Part shown: positions 29,812 through 37,893 of the stretch, piece by piece
Layout of the letters: the number at the start of each line of letters is the position of its first letter
Numbering within the stretch: the first letter of the stretch is position 1
From: Clostridia bacterium
Lineage (GTDB): Bacteria > Bacillota > Clostridia > Oscillospirales > SIG627
Direction of reading: 5' to 3'
Assembly (NCBI GenBank): GCA_017414535.1
Contig: JAFQMA010000013.1
Location: 1-37,893, forward strand
Length of the DNA: 37,893 nt
The notes under the pieces: generated by a model
Database searches by the model: none
Seen by the model: the letters and a program-made list of their open reading frames with translations, nothing else
What the model was told of the DNA's origin: nothing
Made by a program: the position numbers and the translations under genes

Positions 29812-30216
29812 ATGAAACGTTTTATACTGCCTCTTGTCCTTTTGATCCTTCTGATCGCACTGATCTTGATCGTTTGCCTGAGCCCTTCCCCTGAGGAAGA
29901 AGCCCCCACGCAAACGGCAGAAAGCACTGCGACCGAAACGGTCACCCGGGAACAGGAGACGGAAGATACCTCTGCGCCCGTAACGGAAGAGACTCCCTCT
30001 ACCACGACGGTGCCGCAAGGAATGGGTAGCGCCGATACGGGAACGAGCACGACCACAACACCCACAACCACGACCAAGGGTGGCGCGGGCTCTACCGTAA
30101 CAACGACTCCTACTACCACAACGAAGGCGCCCACCACAACCACCGAGGTACCTACCACAACCACCAAGGCGCCCACTACCACAACGAGAAAAGGGATGCC
30201 TATTCTCCCCTTTTAA
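29812..30216 (+). CDS. Thr-rich membrane-anchored or lipoprotein-like protein, third of three
   Basis: 134 residues, seven bases after the previous stop with only a weak ribosome site (AAGAGAT), so probably translated by re-initiation. MKRFILPLVLLILLIALILI precedes a VC that would be a poor lipobox (I-V-C), so it may be an uncleaved membrane anchor instead. The rest alternates TTTT blocks with KAP/KGG spacers, and ends in GMPILPF. The repeat number of TTTT-K/P-x units may vary between strains. Confidence 0.7.
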   Translation: MKRFILPLVLLILLIALILIVCLSPSPEEEAPTQTAESTATETVTREQETEDTSAPVTEETPSTTTVPQGMGSADTGTSTTTTPTTTTKGGAGSTVTTTPTTTTKAPTTTTEVPTTTTKAPTTTTRKGMPILPF

Positions 30217-30221
30217 ATTAA

Positions 30222-30250
30222 AAAGCGCCCGAATTATCGGGCGCTTTCTT
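30222..30250 (+). terminator. Terminator of the SPFH-lipoprotein operon
   Basis: AAAGCGCCCGA and TCGGGCGCTTT around a four-base loop, followed by CTTTT. Confidence 0.85.
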
Positions 30251-30258
30251 TTGTCCGC

Positions 30259-30289
30259 AAAAAAGCCCGAGGTATCTCGGGCTTTTTTT
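30259..30289. terminator. Bidirectional terminator facing the ABC transporter operon
   Basis: AAAAAAGCCCGAG and CTCGGGCTTTTTTT; the right arm touches the stop codon of the leftward ATPase gene. Confidence 0.85.
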
Positions 30290-31028
30290 ATAACACCTTG
30301 GATAAAAATTCCTTCAAGCGGGGATGCTTTGGATTTTGGAAAAACTCCTCAGGCGTTCCTTCCTCTGCAACGGTTCCCTCGTGGATGAACATGATGCGAG
30401 TGCCCACCTCACGGGCGAAGCCCATTTCGTGAGTGACCACCACCATGGTCATACCGGAGGCCGCCAGATCCTTCATAACGGCAAGCACCTCACCTACCAT
30501 TTCGGGATCAAGGGCAGAGGTCGGCTCGTCAAAGAGCATGACCTCAGGCTCCATGGCCAAGGCACGTACGATGGCAACTCTCTGCTTCTGACCGCCGGAG
30601 AGCTGGGCGGGATAGGCGTTGGCACGATCCTCCAGGCCGACGCGGCGAAGAAGCTCCAGCGCACGGGTCTCGGCCTCCTCACGGCTCTTCTTCAAGAGAG
30701 ACATGGGACCGATGGTCATATTCTTCAGAATGGTCATGTGTGGGAAGAGATTAAACTGCTGAAATACCATACCCACCTTTTGGCGGTGGTGATTGATGTT
30801 GGCCTTGGGATCGGTGATCTCCTCCTCCTCGAAAAAGATCTTACCGGAGGTCGGCATCTCAAGCAGGTTCAGCGCACGGAGGAAGGTAGATTTTCCGGAG
30901 CCGGAGGCGCCGATGATCACCACCACCTCACCCTTGCGGATCTCGGTATGGATCCCCTTTAAAACTTCCAGCGCGCCAAAGCTTTTTTTCAAGTCCTCTA
31001 CGCGGAGGATCACGTTTTTATCGCTCAC
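30288..31028 (-). CDS. Polar amino-acid ABC transporter ATP-binding protein
   Basis: 246 residues from the GTG at 31028, which lies ten bases after AAAGGAGG; both lie inside the end of the permease gene, an 11-base overlap. Walker [11 protein letters not shown]-loop FQQFNLFPH, signature LSGGQKQR, Walker [15 protein letters not shown] and the His switch THEM are intact. It belongs to the GlnQ/HisP group, which powers uptake of amino acids such as glutamine, arginine or cystine. The substrate cannot be read from this subunit. Confidence 0.95.
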   Translation of the reverse strand: MSDKNVILRVEDLKKSFGALEVLKGIHTEIRKGEVVVIIGASGSGKSTFLRALNLLEMPTSGKIFFEEEEITDPKANINHHRQKVGMVFQQFNLFPHMTILKNMTIGPMSLLKKSREEAETRALELLRRVGLEDRANAYPAQLSGGQKQRVAIVRALAMEPEVMLFDEPTSALDPEMVGEVLAVMKDLAASGMTMVVVTHEMGFAREVGTRIMFIHEGTVAEEGTPEEFFQNPKHPRLKEFLSKVL

Positions 31029-32415
31029 TCTTACGAAGCCTCCTTTCCAAAAGCCCAACCAGTCGGGTCAGGATCAAAACGATGGCAAGATAGATCAGCG
31101 CCACCGTAATGAGGGGCATGTAGTTACTGTAGGTCAGGCTTCGGATCTTCAAACCGCCCTGGGTCAGATCGGCAACGCCGATATAGAAGGCCACGCTGGA
31201 TTCCTTCAGCAGCGTAATAAACTCATTGGCCAGCGCAGGAAGCACAGCCTTGAAGGCCTGAGGAATGATAAAATGAACCATGGTAGCGGCATAGCCGAAG
31301 CCAAGGCTTCTGCCTGCCTCCATCTGTCCGCGGTCAATGGCCATAATACCGCCGCGCACGATCTCGGCCACGTAAGCGCCGGAATTGAGTCCGAAGCAAA
31401 GCACGGCCGAAAGAAATTTCGGCACACCGATAGGCAGCAACAAGACGAAATAGATGATCAAAAGCTGAACCATAACAGGGGTTCCGCGGATCACGCTCAA
31501 ATAAACGCGGCAGACCTTATCGATCACGGTAAGGCCGCCCGTCATCTCGTTGGTGCAACGCACGATGGCCACCACAAAGCCCAGCACCACACCCATCAAT
31601 CCTGCCAGCGCCGTAATGGAAAGGGTGGTTCCAAGCCCCTCCGCCAGATAGATCCAGCGGTTATCCTGCACGAAATTGCGGTGGAAATCCGTTGTAAAGC
31701 TTCTCCAGGCACGGACCACGAAGTTCCCCGTAACGGGCTGTGCGTTATCGTAATTGACGAGGCTGAAGCAATCCTTCAGCGCCGTGCGGAGGGTGGCGTT
31801 GTTGGTGATATCCACCGTTTCGTTTTTGTACTGTGCCGTGGTCAGGGTATCGATAAAACGGGGTAGCTCGGCCATACCGCCAAAAACAGCGTTGATCGCT
31901 TCATCGGACAGGTAGAGGCTGAATTCTCCCTCGGCAACCTCGTAGAGATACAGCGTCACCTCTCCTGCGGCAGGCTGAGCCGAGGAAATACAGGTGTCCA
32001 GCTTCTCCTTGAGCGTCAGACGGAGCTTAGTGGCATTCATCATTTTGCCCTCGTCCTTGGCCTCCTTAGAAATACGGTAGGCCTCGTTGATGAGGGAGGC
32101 GGAATCCTTTTTGACGGCAGAAAGCACGTCCAGCGTCTTGTAATCACACTGCAGGATCACGTCCTTGTTGGTGCCGAAGCTTACGTCCTTCACCGTGATC
32201 TGCACGTGCTCCAGCACGGCCATAGCACCGTCTGCCACAGGCTTGGGCAGGGAAAACAGCGTTTCCTCCACGATGCCTTGAGCCTCTTCCTTGCTGATCT
32301 CGCGGGAGGGGCGCACGTCGGTGAAGCTGTAGACCACAAAGGCTACCGCCGCCACCAAAAGAGCCGCCGCCACGCACCAAAGCACGAGGGATGAGGCCTT
32401 GATTTTCTTCTTCAT
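31018..32415 (-). CDS. Polar amino-acid ABC permease with an unusual N-terminal extracytoplasmic domain
   Basis: 465 residues, about twice the family norm. The C-terminal half (about 245-455) is a standard HisM-type permease: [13 protein letters not shown] start, the EAA loop ending in [20 protein letters not shown], and about five helices. Ahead of it stand one transmembrane helix (about 12-30) and some 200 residues outside the membrane that lack SBP type-II hallmarks (no D-x-D/E ligand-binding strands as in the separate SBP). The fused domain may be a docking or gating module. Start follows TAGGAGA. It lies between its SBP and ATPase genes. Confidence 0.9.
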   Translation of the reverse strand: MKKKIKASSLVLWCVAAALLVAAVAFVVYSFTDVRPSREISKEEAQGIVEETLFSLPKPVADGAMAVLEHVQITVKDVSFGTNKDVILQCDYKTLDVLSAVKKDSASLINEAYRISKEAKDEGKMMNATKLRLTLKEKLDTCISSAQPAAGEVTLYLYEVAEGEFSLYLSDEAINAVFGGMAELPRFIDTLTTAQYKNETVDITNNATLRTALKDCFSLVNYDNAQPVTGNFVVRAWRSFTTDFHRNFVQDNRWIYLAEGLGTTLSITALAGLMGVVLGFVVAIVRCTNEMTGGLTVIDKVCRVYLSVIRGTPVMVQLLIIYFVLLLPIGVPKFLSAVLCFGLNSGAYVAEIVRGGIMAIDRGQMEAGRSLGFGYAATMVHFIIPQAFKAVLPALANEFITLLKESSVAFYIGVADLTQGGLKIRSLTYSNYMPLITVALIYLAIVLILTRLVGLLERRLRKSER

Positions 32416-32436
32416 ATGGGGTCTCCTAAAACATGA

Positions 32437-32470
32437 ATTAAGCAGGAATGAAGCATCACTCCTGCTTAAT
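32437..32470 (-). terminator. Hairpin between SBP and permease genes
   Basis: ATTAAGCAGGA/TCCTGCTTAAT, a perfect 11-bp stem with no T-run behind it on the minus strand. Such intercistronic stems commonly allow higher expression of the binding protein than of the downstream membrane parts. Confidence 0.6.
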
Positions 32471-32488
32471 GAGTTATTTCATCAATAA

Positions 32489-33310
32489 TTACTTGATGTA
32501 CTTCGCAACGATGGCATCGATGGTGCCGTCGGCAATGAGCTCCTGAATGGCCTTATCCACGGCGGCGCGGAGCGCGTCGTTGCCCTTCTTGATGCAAGCG
32601 GCGTAGTCCTCGTCGGCGTAGGTGGTCTCAAGGATCTTCAAACCGGCATTGTTCTTCACAAAGGCCTTGGCAGGCTCGTTGTCGATGATCACGCAGTCAA
32701 CGTCACCCTTCAGCAGAGCGTTGATGGCTTCGTTACCGTTGGGGTAAGCGGTTACAAGATCGGCACCGAAATCGTCGGTGGCGTAGGCATCACCGGTGGT
32801 ACCCAGCTGAACGCCTACCTTGTAAGCCGCGCCATCGGCATACAGATCGTCAACGTGAGTGATGGCAGAGCCTTCGGGAACGACGATGGCCTGAACACCG
32901 TTGGCATAGCTGATGGAGAAGTCAACGTCCTTCAGTCTGTCCTCGGTCACGGTCATACCGGCAAGGCCGAAGTCGGCAGAGCCGGAGGAAACGGCGGTGA
33001 TGATAGAATCGAAAGCCATATCCTCGATCACAAGCTCAAGGCCGAGCTTCTCTGCGATCTCAGCGGCGATCTCAGCATCGATACCGATGATCTTCTCGCC
33101 CTCGTAGTACTCGTAGGGCTGGAAGTAAGCGTTGGTAGCCATGATGAGCTTGCCTTCCTGCACGGTCACAAGCTTCTCTTCGGTCTTCTCTTCCCCTGTC
33201 TTGGTCTCGGGAGCAGTGGTCTTAGTCTCTTCCTTAGCGCAGGAGGTGAAGGCAAAGGCCGCACCCATGAGAAGGACCATGGAAAGAACCAAGCAAATAA
33301 TCTTTTTCAT
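32489..33310 (-). CDS. Amino-acid ABC transporter substrate-binding lipoprotein
   Basis: 273 residues. Lipoprotein signal ending TSC (Cys24), a Lys/Thr/Glu linker to about 45, then an SBP_bac_3 domain: LIMATNAYFQPYEYYEGEKI, GIDAEIAAEIAEKLGLELV, FDSIITAVSSGSADFGLAGM and TVTEDRLKDVDFSISYANG. The Arg in the ERD/DRLKDVDFS region and Asp in VDCVIID fit binding of an amino-acid alpha-carboxylate and amine. Substrate class polar amino acids; not resolved further. Start after AAAAGGAG, promoter at 33352-33380. Confidence 0.94.
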   Translation of the reverse strand: MKKIICLVLSMVLLMGAAFAFTSCAKEETKTTAPETKTGEEKTEEKLVTVQEGKLIMATNAYFQPYEYYEGEKIIGIDAEIAAEIAEKLGLELVIEDMAFDSIITAVSSGSADFGLAGMTVTEDRLKDVDFSISYANGVQAIVVPEGSAITHVDDLYADGAAYKVGVQLGTTGDAYATDDFGADLVTAYPNGNEAINALLKGDVDCVIIDNEPAKAFVKNNAGLKILETTYADEDYAACIKKGNDALRAAVDKAIQELIADGTIDAIVAKYIK

Positions 33311-33351
33311 GATAGTTTCTCCTTTTGATAGATTTTGAAATTGCTACCAAT

Positions 33352-33380
33352 ATGATACACAATTTTGAGGTTTTCGTCAA
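33352..33380 (-). promoter_or_regulatory. Promoter of the amino-acid ABC operon
   Basis: On the minus strand TTGACG and TATCAT, 17 bases apart, about 40 bases before the SBP start. Confidence 0.75.
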
Positions 33381-33458
33381 GACAATCTTGTGTTTTTCTC
33401 CCCATTCGGTCTATTTTCCGTTCCTTTTTCATAGCAATAGCAAAAAGGAGGAATTGAT

Positions 33459-34637
33459 ATGAAGAAAAACTTATTTCGCTTAGGCGCCTTTCTTCTTGCT
33501 CTTTTCATGCTTTCCACCGCCGTTTTTGCCCTGCCTGCAGAGGAGCCTTCGGCAGAGACGGCCATTGAGCCTGTTGTCGACAGTCTGAAGCTGCCCGCAA
33601 AAAGTGCCATTCTCATCGAACAGACCACGGGGCAGGTGCTCTACGCGCAAAACCCCGACGAGCGGCTCCCTATCGCCAGCGTTACCAAGGTCATGACCTT
33701 GCTTTTGACCATGGAGGCCCTGTCGCAGGGCATCATTCATTTGGAGGATGCCGTTCCCATCAGCGAAACGGCCGCTTCGCAGGGCGGTAGCCAGGTGTTT
33801 CTGGAGCCCGGCGAGCACATTACCCTCCACGAGGTCCTGAAGGCCGTGTTCGTTTCCAGTGCCAACGACGGTGCCGTGGCTCTGGCGGAGCTGATCTCGG
33901 GCAGTGTTGACGCCTTTGTGGCCGCCATGAACGACCGTGCCGCCGCCTTGGGCATGCACGACACCGTTTTTTGCAATCCTACGGGGCTGGATGATAACGA
34001 TACGGGGCTTTCCACGGCCCGCGACGTAGCCATTATGAGCCGCGCGCTGTTGGCCTTTGAGGAGATCTACCCCTACACCACCATCTGGACGGACAGCATT
34101 CGGGACGGCGCCTTCGGCCTTGCCAACACCAACAAGCTCGTCCGCTTCTATTCCGGTGCTACGGGACTGAAAACAGGCAGTACCTCCAAAGCAAAATTCT
34201 GTGTCTCCGCCTCCGCCGAGCGGGCAGGACTGAAGCTTTGCGCCGTTGTGCTGGCGGGCGAGACCAGCAAGGATCGCTTCCAGGCCGCCAGAACCATGCT
34301 GGATTGGGGCTTTGCCAATTTTGCCTACTATACTCCGGAGGAGGCTTCCCTCTCCCCCATTCCCGTTTGGGGCGGTACGGAAGGCGAGGTCTCCGTTAAG
34401 GCTGCTCTCTCGGGCATGCTCCTGCCCAAGACCGACGCCATGGGCGTGACAAGTCAGGTCATCCTTGATCCTGAGCTTTCCGCCCCCGTAGAAGCGGGAC
34501 AAAGGGTGGGCTGCATCCGCTATTTGAAGGGAGACGCCATCCTCTACGAGGAACCCGTCGTTACGGAATGCGCCGTACCCCGCCTGACCCTGTGGCAGAT
34601 CTTCTGCCGTCTCCTCTCCTGCTCCCTCTTCGGATAA
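33459..34637 (+). CDS. dacF: D-alanyl-D-alanine carboxypeptidase (DacF/PBP5 type)
   Basis: 392 residues; AAGGAGG upstream. Signal peptide about 1-24. Serine DD-peptidase motifs: SVTK (74-77, Ser74 nucleophile), SAN (134-136) and KTGST (238-242). The C-terminal beta-domain (about 285-370) is typical of PBP5-like proteins, and a final amphipathic segment (LTLWQIFCRLLSCSLFG) replaces a classic membrane anchor. It trims the terminal D-Ala of peptidoglycan stem peptides, limiting cross-linking. Sporulation-linked DacF and vegetative DacA cannot be told apart here. It is a single-gene unit between divergent and convergent neighbours. Confidence 0.92.
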   Translation: MKKNLFRLGAFLLALFMLSTAVFALPAEEPSAETAIEPVVDSLKLPAKSAILIEQTTGQVLYAQNPDERLPIASVTKVMTLLLTMEALSQGIIHLEDAVPISETAASQGGSQVFLEPGEHITLHEVLKAVFVSSANDGAVALAELISGSVDAFVAAMNDRAAALGMHDTVFCNPTGLDDNDTGLSTARDVAIMSRALLAFEEIYPYTTIWTDSIRDGAFGLANTNKLVRFYSGATGLKTGSTSKAKFCVSASAERAGLKLCAVVLAGETSKDRFQAARTMLDWGFANFAYYTPEEASLSPIPVWGGTEGEVSVKAALSGMLLPKTDAMGVTSQVILDPELSAPVEAGQRVGCIRYLKGDAILYEEPVVTECAVPRLTLWQIFCRLLSCSLFG

Positions 34638-34638
34638 A

Positions 34639-34666
34639 AAAAGCCTCTCCGTTCGGAGAGGCTTTT
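34639..34666. terminator. Bidirectional terminator between dacF and the metal ATPase
   Basis: AAAAGCCTCTCC and GGAGAGGCTTTT around a GTTC loop, starting just after the dacF stop. Confidence 0.9.
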
Positions 34667-34671
34667 ACTTT

Positions 34672-36771
34672 TTACTTTGTGCGCAGGGCGCGGGTGGCGT
34701 TGAGGACGGCAAGGAACAATACGCCCACGTCGGAAAAGACAGCCAGCGCAATGGGCACATTCAAAAAGAAGAGATTGGGGATCAGCACCACAAGCTTTAT
34801 GCCTACGGAAAGAATGATGTTCTGCCACACGATGCCCATGGTCTTGCGAGCGATACGCACCGCACGGGCAACTCCTGCGGGCTTATCCTCCATGAGCACC
34901 ACGTCTGAGGCCTCCATGGCCGCGTCTGCGCCGATTCCTCCCATAGCAATGCCTACGTCTGCGGCTGCCAGGGCGGGAGTATCGTTGATGCCGTCACCTA
35001 CGTAGCCCAGGGTGCGCCCTTGGGGGAGCTCCGCCTTCAGGCGGGACAGAGCAGTGAGCTTTTCCTCGGGAAGCAGGCCGCCGTAGTGCTCTGTGATTTC
35101 CAGCTCTGCGGCAACAGATGCCACCACGCTCTCACGGTCACCGGAAAGAAGAGCCGTTTTCGTGATGCCGAGTCTTTGCAGGCTTTGCAGGGTCTCCTTG
35201 GCATCGGGGCGAACGCGGTCAGACACCACGATGTGCCCCAGATAGGTCCGATCCATGGCAACGTGCACCACGGTGCCGTGATGGGTGCATTTTTCGCAGG
35301 GGTGCACCTCCACCCCGTATTGCTCCATAAGGGACTCGTTGCCTACCAGAACGGTCTTTCCGTCGATGACCGCCTCCACGCCACGACCTGTCAGCTCTCG
35401 CACCTTGCCGATGCGGGCAGGATCGATCCTCCCGCGGAAGGCCGCCTTCAGGGAATGGGAAATGGGATGGTCGGTATAATGCTCACCCGCCGTGGCCCAT
35501 TCCAGAAGCTCCTCCTCCCCGATGATATCGGGATGGATGGCGGTAACGGCAAATTCTCCACCCGTCAGGGTGCCCGTTTTGTCAAAGGCCACGGTGCTCA
35601 AACGGGACAGCGCTTCAATGCTCTCCGCACCCTTGATGAGCACACCGTGACGGCTTGCACAGCCGATGCCGCCGAAAAAGCTCAGAGGCACACTAATAAC
35701 CAGGGCGCAGGGGCAGGAGATCACAAGACAGCCGATGGCCTTGTGAAGCCACACGTTAAAATCACCGCCAAACAGCGGGGGCACCACCAGGATCAACAGG
35801 GCAAGGATCACAACTGCAGGAGTATAATAGCGGGCAAAACGGGTGATGATCTTTTCCGTTTGGCTTTTTTTGTCCCCCGCCTCCTCCACCAGGTGAAGAA
35901 TACGACTGACGGTACTCTCGCCGAATTCTTTTTCCACCCGCAGAGTCAGGGGGCCGTTCATATTGATGCAACCGCTGAGCACAGAGTCTCCCACCTCGGC
36001 GGCCTTGGGGGCGCTTTCTCCCGTAAGGGCGGCGGTGTCCAGGAAGGAGCTTCCCTCCACCACTACGCCGTCCAGCGGGATCCGCTCACCGGGGAGCACC
36101 AGGATCAGATCGCCCACCGATACCTTATCGGGAGATACGGTCTGCTCCGCACCATTCTTCAGCAAGGTTGCCTGATCGGGACGGATCTCCATAAGGGAGG
36201 CAATGCTCTTGCGACTGCGTGCCACGGCACGGCTCTGAAAATACTCGCCGATGCGGTAAAGGATCATAACCATGACCGCCTCCCCTGCCTCGCCGATACC
36301 GAGGGCGCAAAGAGAAGCTAAGGACATGAGGAAATTTTCATCGAAGATCCTGCCGTGGAAAAGCCCCACTACCGCTTTTTTCAAAACGGGAAAGCCCGAC
36401 AGCAGGTAAGCGGGCAGAAATGCCGCAGCGCAAAGCAGAGTCCCTTCCTCGTAAAGGCCGAGCTTTTCACCTGCCAAAGCCGCCACGAACAGCACCGCCG
36501 CGGCCAGGATCAGCCACAGCTCTCTTCTTTCCGCTCCGTCGGTTTCCGGTTTTTCCTCCGAAAAGCGCAGGGTGGGCTCCACGGAACGGCTCACCCTCTT
36601 CACCTCGGCATACACACGGGCAAAGCTCTGTGCCTCTGCCTCCAGCGTCATTTTCATGGCAACGAAATTTACACTGACGGACTGAACGCCCTCCACGCGG
36701 CGGATCGCCTCCTCCACCTCCATGGCACAGTGGGCGCAGTCCAATCCTTTGATATGATAGATCTTTTTCAT
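34672..36771 (-). CDS. Zn/Cd/Pb-type P1B ATPase (ZntA/CadA-like)
   Basis: 699 residues. N-terminal HMA domain with CAHC (Cys12, Cys15). About eight transmembrane helices with the ion-site SCPCALVIS (near 346), phosphorylation loop DKTGTLTGG (near 396), DHPISHS nucleotide loop, and GDGINDTPALAAADVG hinge. In the last helices GIKLVV and FSDVGVL provide the Lys and Asp typical of group P1B-2, which export Zn, Cd and Pb; Cu pumps carry other residues there. The start overlaps the ArsR stop as ATGA, so the pump and its sensor are co-translated. Confidence 0.94.
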   Translation of the reverse strand: MKKIYHIKGLDCAHCAMEVEEAIRRVEGVQSVSVNFVAMKMTLEAEAQSFARVYAEVKRVSRSVEPTLRFSEEKPETDGAERRELWLILAAAVLFVAALAGEKLGLYEEGTLLCAAAFLPAYLLSGFPVLKKAVVGLFHGRIFDENFLMSLASLCALGIGEAGEAVMVMILYRIGEYFQSRAVARSRKSIASLMEIRPDQATLLKNGAEQTVSPDKVSVGDLILVLPGERIPLDGVVVEGSSFLDTAALTGESAPKAAEVGDSVLSGCINMNGPLTLRVEKEFGESTVSRILHLVEEAGDKKSQTEKIITRFARYYTPAVVILALLILVVPPLFGGDFNVWLHKAIGCLVISCPCALVISVPLSFFGGIGCASRHGVLIKGAESIEALSRLSTVAFDKTGTLTGGEFAVTAIHPDIIGEEELLEWATAGEHYTDHPISHSLKAAFRGRIDPARIGKVRELTGRGVEAVIDGKTVLVGNESLMEQYGVEVHPCEKCTHHGTVVHVAMDRTYLGHIVVSDRVRPDAKETLQSLQRLGITKTALLSGDRESVVASVAAELEITEHYGGLLPEEKLTALSRLKAELPQGRTLGYVGDGINDTPALAAADVGIAMGGIGADAAMEASDVVLMEDKPAGVARAVRIARKTMGIVWQNIILSVGIKLVVLIPNLFFLNVPIALAVFSDVGVLFLAVLNATRALRTK

Positions 36772-37124
36772 TCCCTGATATGCTCCAATCCTTGGTCTAA
36801 CAGCTCCTCCACGTGGCCGTCTGCCAGTGCGTAAAACAGCATCTTACCTTCCCGTCGATAGCGCACCAAATGGACGCTGCGCAACAATTTTAACTGATGG
36901 GATACGGCGGACGGTGTCGCATCAAGCAGGGCGGCAAGATCTCCCACACACAATTCTCCCTGCCGCAAAAAGGACAGGATGCGGGCTCTGTGTGGATCGG
37001 AAAACATTTTAAAAAAATCCGTCAGGTGCCGGATCTCCCCCTCGTCGGGGACCCTACCCTGCCGCTCGATCGCCTCCTTCTCTTCCAAAAAGAGATAGGG
37101 AGTGATCCTCTCCATTTTCTCCAT
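36768..37124 (-). CDS. ArsR/SmtB-family metal sensor repressor
   Basis: 118 residues, AGGAGG upstream. Winged helix with ELCVGDLAALLDATPSAVSH and the wing VRYRREGKMLFY. The last helix holds D-G-H-x8-G-L-E-H, the alpha-5 pattern for Zn sensing in SmtB/CzrA proteins, and an ELCV Cys offers an alpha-3 site as in CadC. Metal binding should release it from the operator at 37141-37156 and open expression of the pump. N-terminal 25 residues are an extension seen in CadC/ZiaR types. Confidence 0.9.
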   Translation of the reverse strand: MEKMERITPYLFLEEKEAIERQGRVPDEGEIRHLTDFFKMFSDPHRARILSFLRQGELCVGDLAALLDATPSAVSHQLKLLRSVHLVRYRREGKMLFYALADGHVEELLDQGLEHIRE

Positions 37125-37140
37125 GGCTCCTCCTTAACAA

Positions 37141-37156
37141 TTGAATATCTGTTCAA
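37141..37156. promoter_or_regulatory. ArsR/SmtB-type operator
   Basis: TTGAA-N6-TTCAA dyad (on the minus strand TTGAACAGATATTCAA), close to the known TGAACA/TGTTCA-like half-sites of SmtB/CzrA repressors. It lies immediately downstream of the -10 box. Confidence 0.7.
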
Positions 37157-37161
37157 ATGTT

Positions 37162-37190
37162 ATTTTATCACCGTTTTTCGCCGTTGTCAA
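37162..37190 (-). promoter_or_regulatory. Promoter of the metal-resistance operon
   Basis: On the minus strand TTGACA and TAAAAT are 17 bases apart; the operator covers the transcription start region. Confidence 0.8.
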
Positions 37191-37204
37191 GGGAGAAAAA
37201 AAGA

Positions 37205-37232
37205 AAAACGCTCTCCCGAGGGAGAGCGTTTT
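37205..37232 (-). terminator. Terminator after the sugar ABC ATPase gene
   Basis: AAAACGCTCTCCC and GGGAGAGCGTTTT around a two-base loop; the A/T tails allow function in either direction, but only the leftward gene ends here. Confidence 0.85.
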
Positions 37233-37242
37233 AAAAATACGA

Positions 37243-37893
37243 TCAGTGGCAAATGCAGATCTCGGTGTCCTTGTCGAACAGGTGGAGACGGTTGATATCG
37301 AAGGCAACCTTGATCTGGTCGCCAACCTTTGCCTTGGAGCGGGGAGATACGCGAGCGATGAAGTTCTGCTCCTGGCTGTTGAGATACAGGAAGATCTCGG
37401 CGCCCATCAGCTCGGTTACGTCAACGGTAGCGTCGATGACCCAATCAGCAAACTGGGAGAGATACATGGGCTCGTCGTGAATTGCCTCGGAACGGATACC
37501 GGCAATGACTTCCTTGCCAACGTAAGCGTCCAGACCCTCGGTCTCGGCCTTTTCCTCGGGAAGCTTGAAGCTGTTTTCACCGAAGGTGAAGAACAGGCCT
37601 TCTTCGCCTCTCTTCTTCTCCAGCTTGCCGTTGATGAAGTTCATCTGAGGCGTGCCGATAAAGCCTGCAACGAAGAGATTCACGGGGGAGTCGTACAGAT
37701 TTTGGGGAGTATCTACCTGCTGGATGATACCGTCCTTCATAACCACGATACGGGAAGCCATGGTCATAGCCTCGGTCTGGTCGTGGGTTACGTAGATGAA
37801 GGTGGTCTGCAGCTTCTGGTGAAGCTTGGTCAGCTCGGTTCTCATGGAAGCACGGAGCTTAGCATCCAGGTTGGAAAGAGGCTCGTCCAGAAG
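37243..37893 (-). CDS. Sugar ABC transporter ATP-binding protein (MsmK/UgpC-like), 5' end outside window
   Basis: The frame is open to the window edge; 216 codons are visible, about 60% of a 370-residue family member. It begins at Walker B ([14 protein letters not shown]), then the His-switch loop [13 protein letters not shown], and [19 protein letters not shown] typical of the carbohydrate-uptake CUT1 ATPases. The C-terminal regulatory OB-type domain runs from about [14 protein letters not shown] to the end. Such ATPases (MsmK, UgpC, MalK) are often shared by several sugar importers. Walker A lies off the edge. Confidence 0.9.
   Translation of the reverse strand, partial: LLDEPLSNLDAKLRASMRTELTKLHQKLQTTFIYVTHDQTEAMTMASRIVVMKDGIIQQVDTPQNLYDSPVNLFVAGFIGTPQMNFINGKLEKKRGEEGLFFTFGENSFKLPEEKAETEGLDAYVGKEVIAGIRSEAIHDEPMYLSQFADWVIDATVDVTELMGAEIFLYLNSQEQNFIARVSPRSKAKVGDQIKVAFDINRLHLFDKDTEICICH

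Noticed and set aside
35020..36321. 433-codon + strand frame opposite the metal ATPase
   Set aside because: The minus strand encodes all P-type ATPase motifs here; the opposite frame is His/Gln-rich and unlike any protein family.
1..37893. CRISPR array
   Set aside because: No regularly spaced direct repeats were seen; the GGAGGGACAT copies are irregular, short and partly inverted.

Overview
The window reads as a low-GC-lineage monoderm, most likely a gut-type member of the Clostridia. Supporting signs are Firmicutes ribosomal operon leaders, CdaA/CdaR, strong AGGAGG ribosome sites, consensus sigma-A promoters, an (S/P)PxTG-type wall-sorting signal, and a Tn916/Tn1549-style integrase module. 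These are inferences from gene content; no phylogenetic marker was run.

Two regions differ sharply. Positions 1 to about 14,631 are the right-hand part of an integrated mobile element whose left end lies outside the window. It holds a broken SLOG (YpsA-like) remnant, a Spo0A-C-like small protein, a TetR regulator, a leader-peptide/attenuator region, a six-gene surface-protein cargo cluster (1984-10241), a Tn916 ORF7-like sigma factor, a 600-base ORF-less structured stretch, a MazF-like toxin fused to a Zn-ribbon-like tail, an excisionase and a tyrosine integrase. Just beyond the integrase lie an intact tRNA-Leu(CAA), arrays of GGAGGGACAT, and a second tRNA-Leu cut off in its anticodon arm, which marks the insertion site.

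Positions 14,680 to 37,893 are chromosomal core. mutY faces a ten-gene leftward run: rimM, trmD, a polytopic membrane protein, two small membrane-anchored proteins, htpG, cdaA, cdaR, an RseC-like gene and a low-molecular-weight phosphatase. Rightward follow rpmG-secE-nusG-rplK-rplA and rplJ-rplL with an L10 leader. After rplL comes not rpoB but an SPFH gene with three small lipoprotein-like genes. A polar amino-acid ABC transporter (leftward), a D,D-carboxypeptidase (rightward), an ArsR-regulated Zn/Cd/Pb-type ATPase (leftward) and the 3' part of an MsmK/UgpC-like sugar ABC ATPase complete the window.

The most novel-looking system is the surface cluster. One 1628-residue GLUG-repeat protein ends in a domain that also occurs as two stand-alone secreted proteins. 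Two related membrane-anchored proteins alternate with them, and the cluster closes with an SPQTG wall-anchored protein. The layout parallels the WxL/csc clusters of Lactobacillales but the sequences seen here are different, so it may be an independent or diverged wall-associated assembly.
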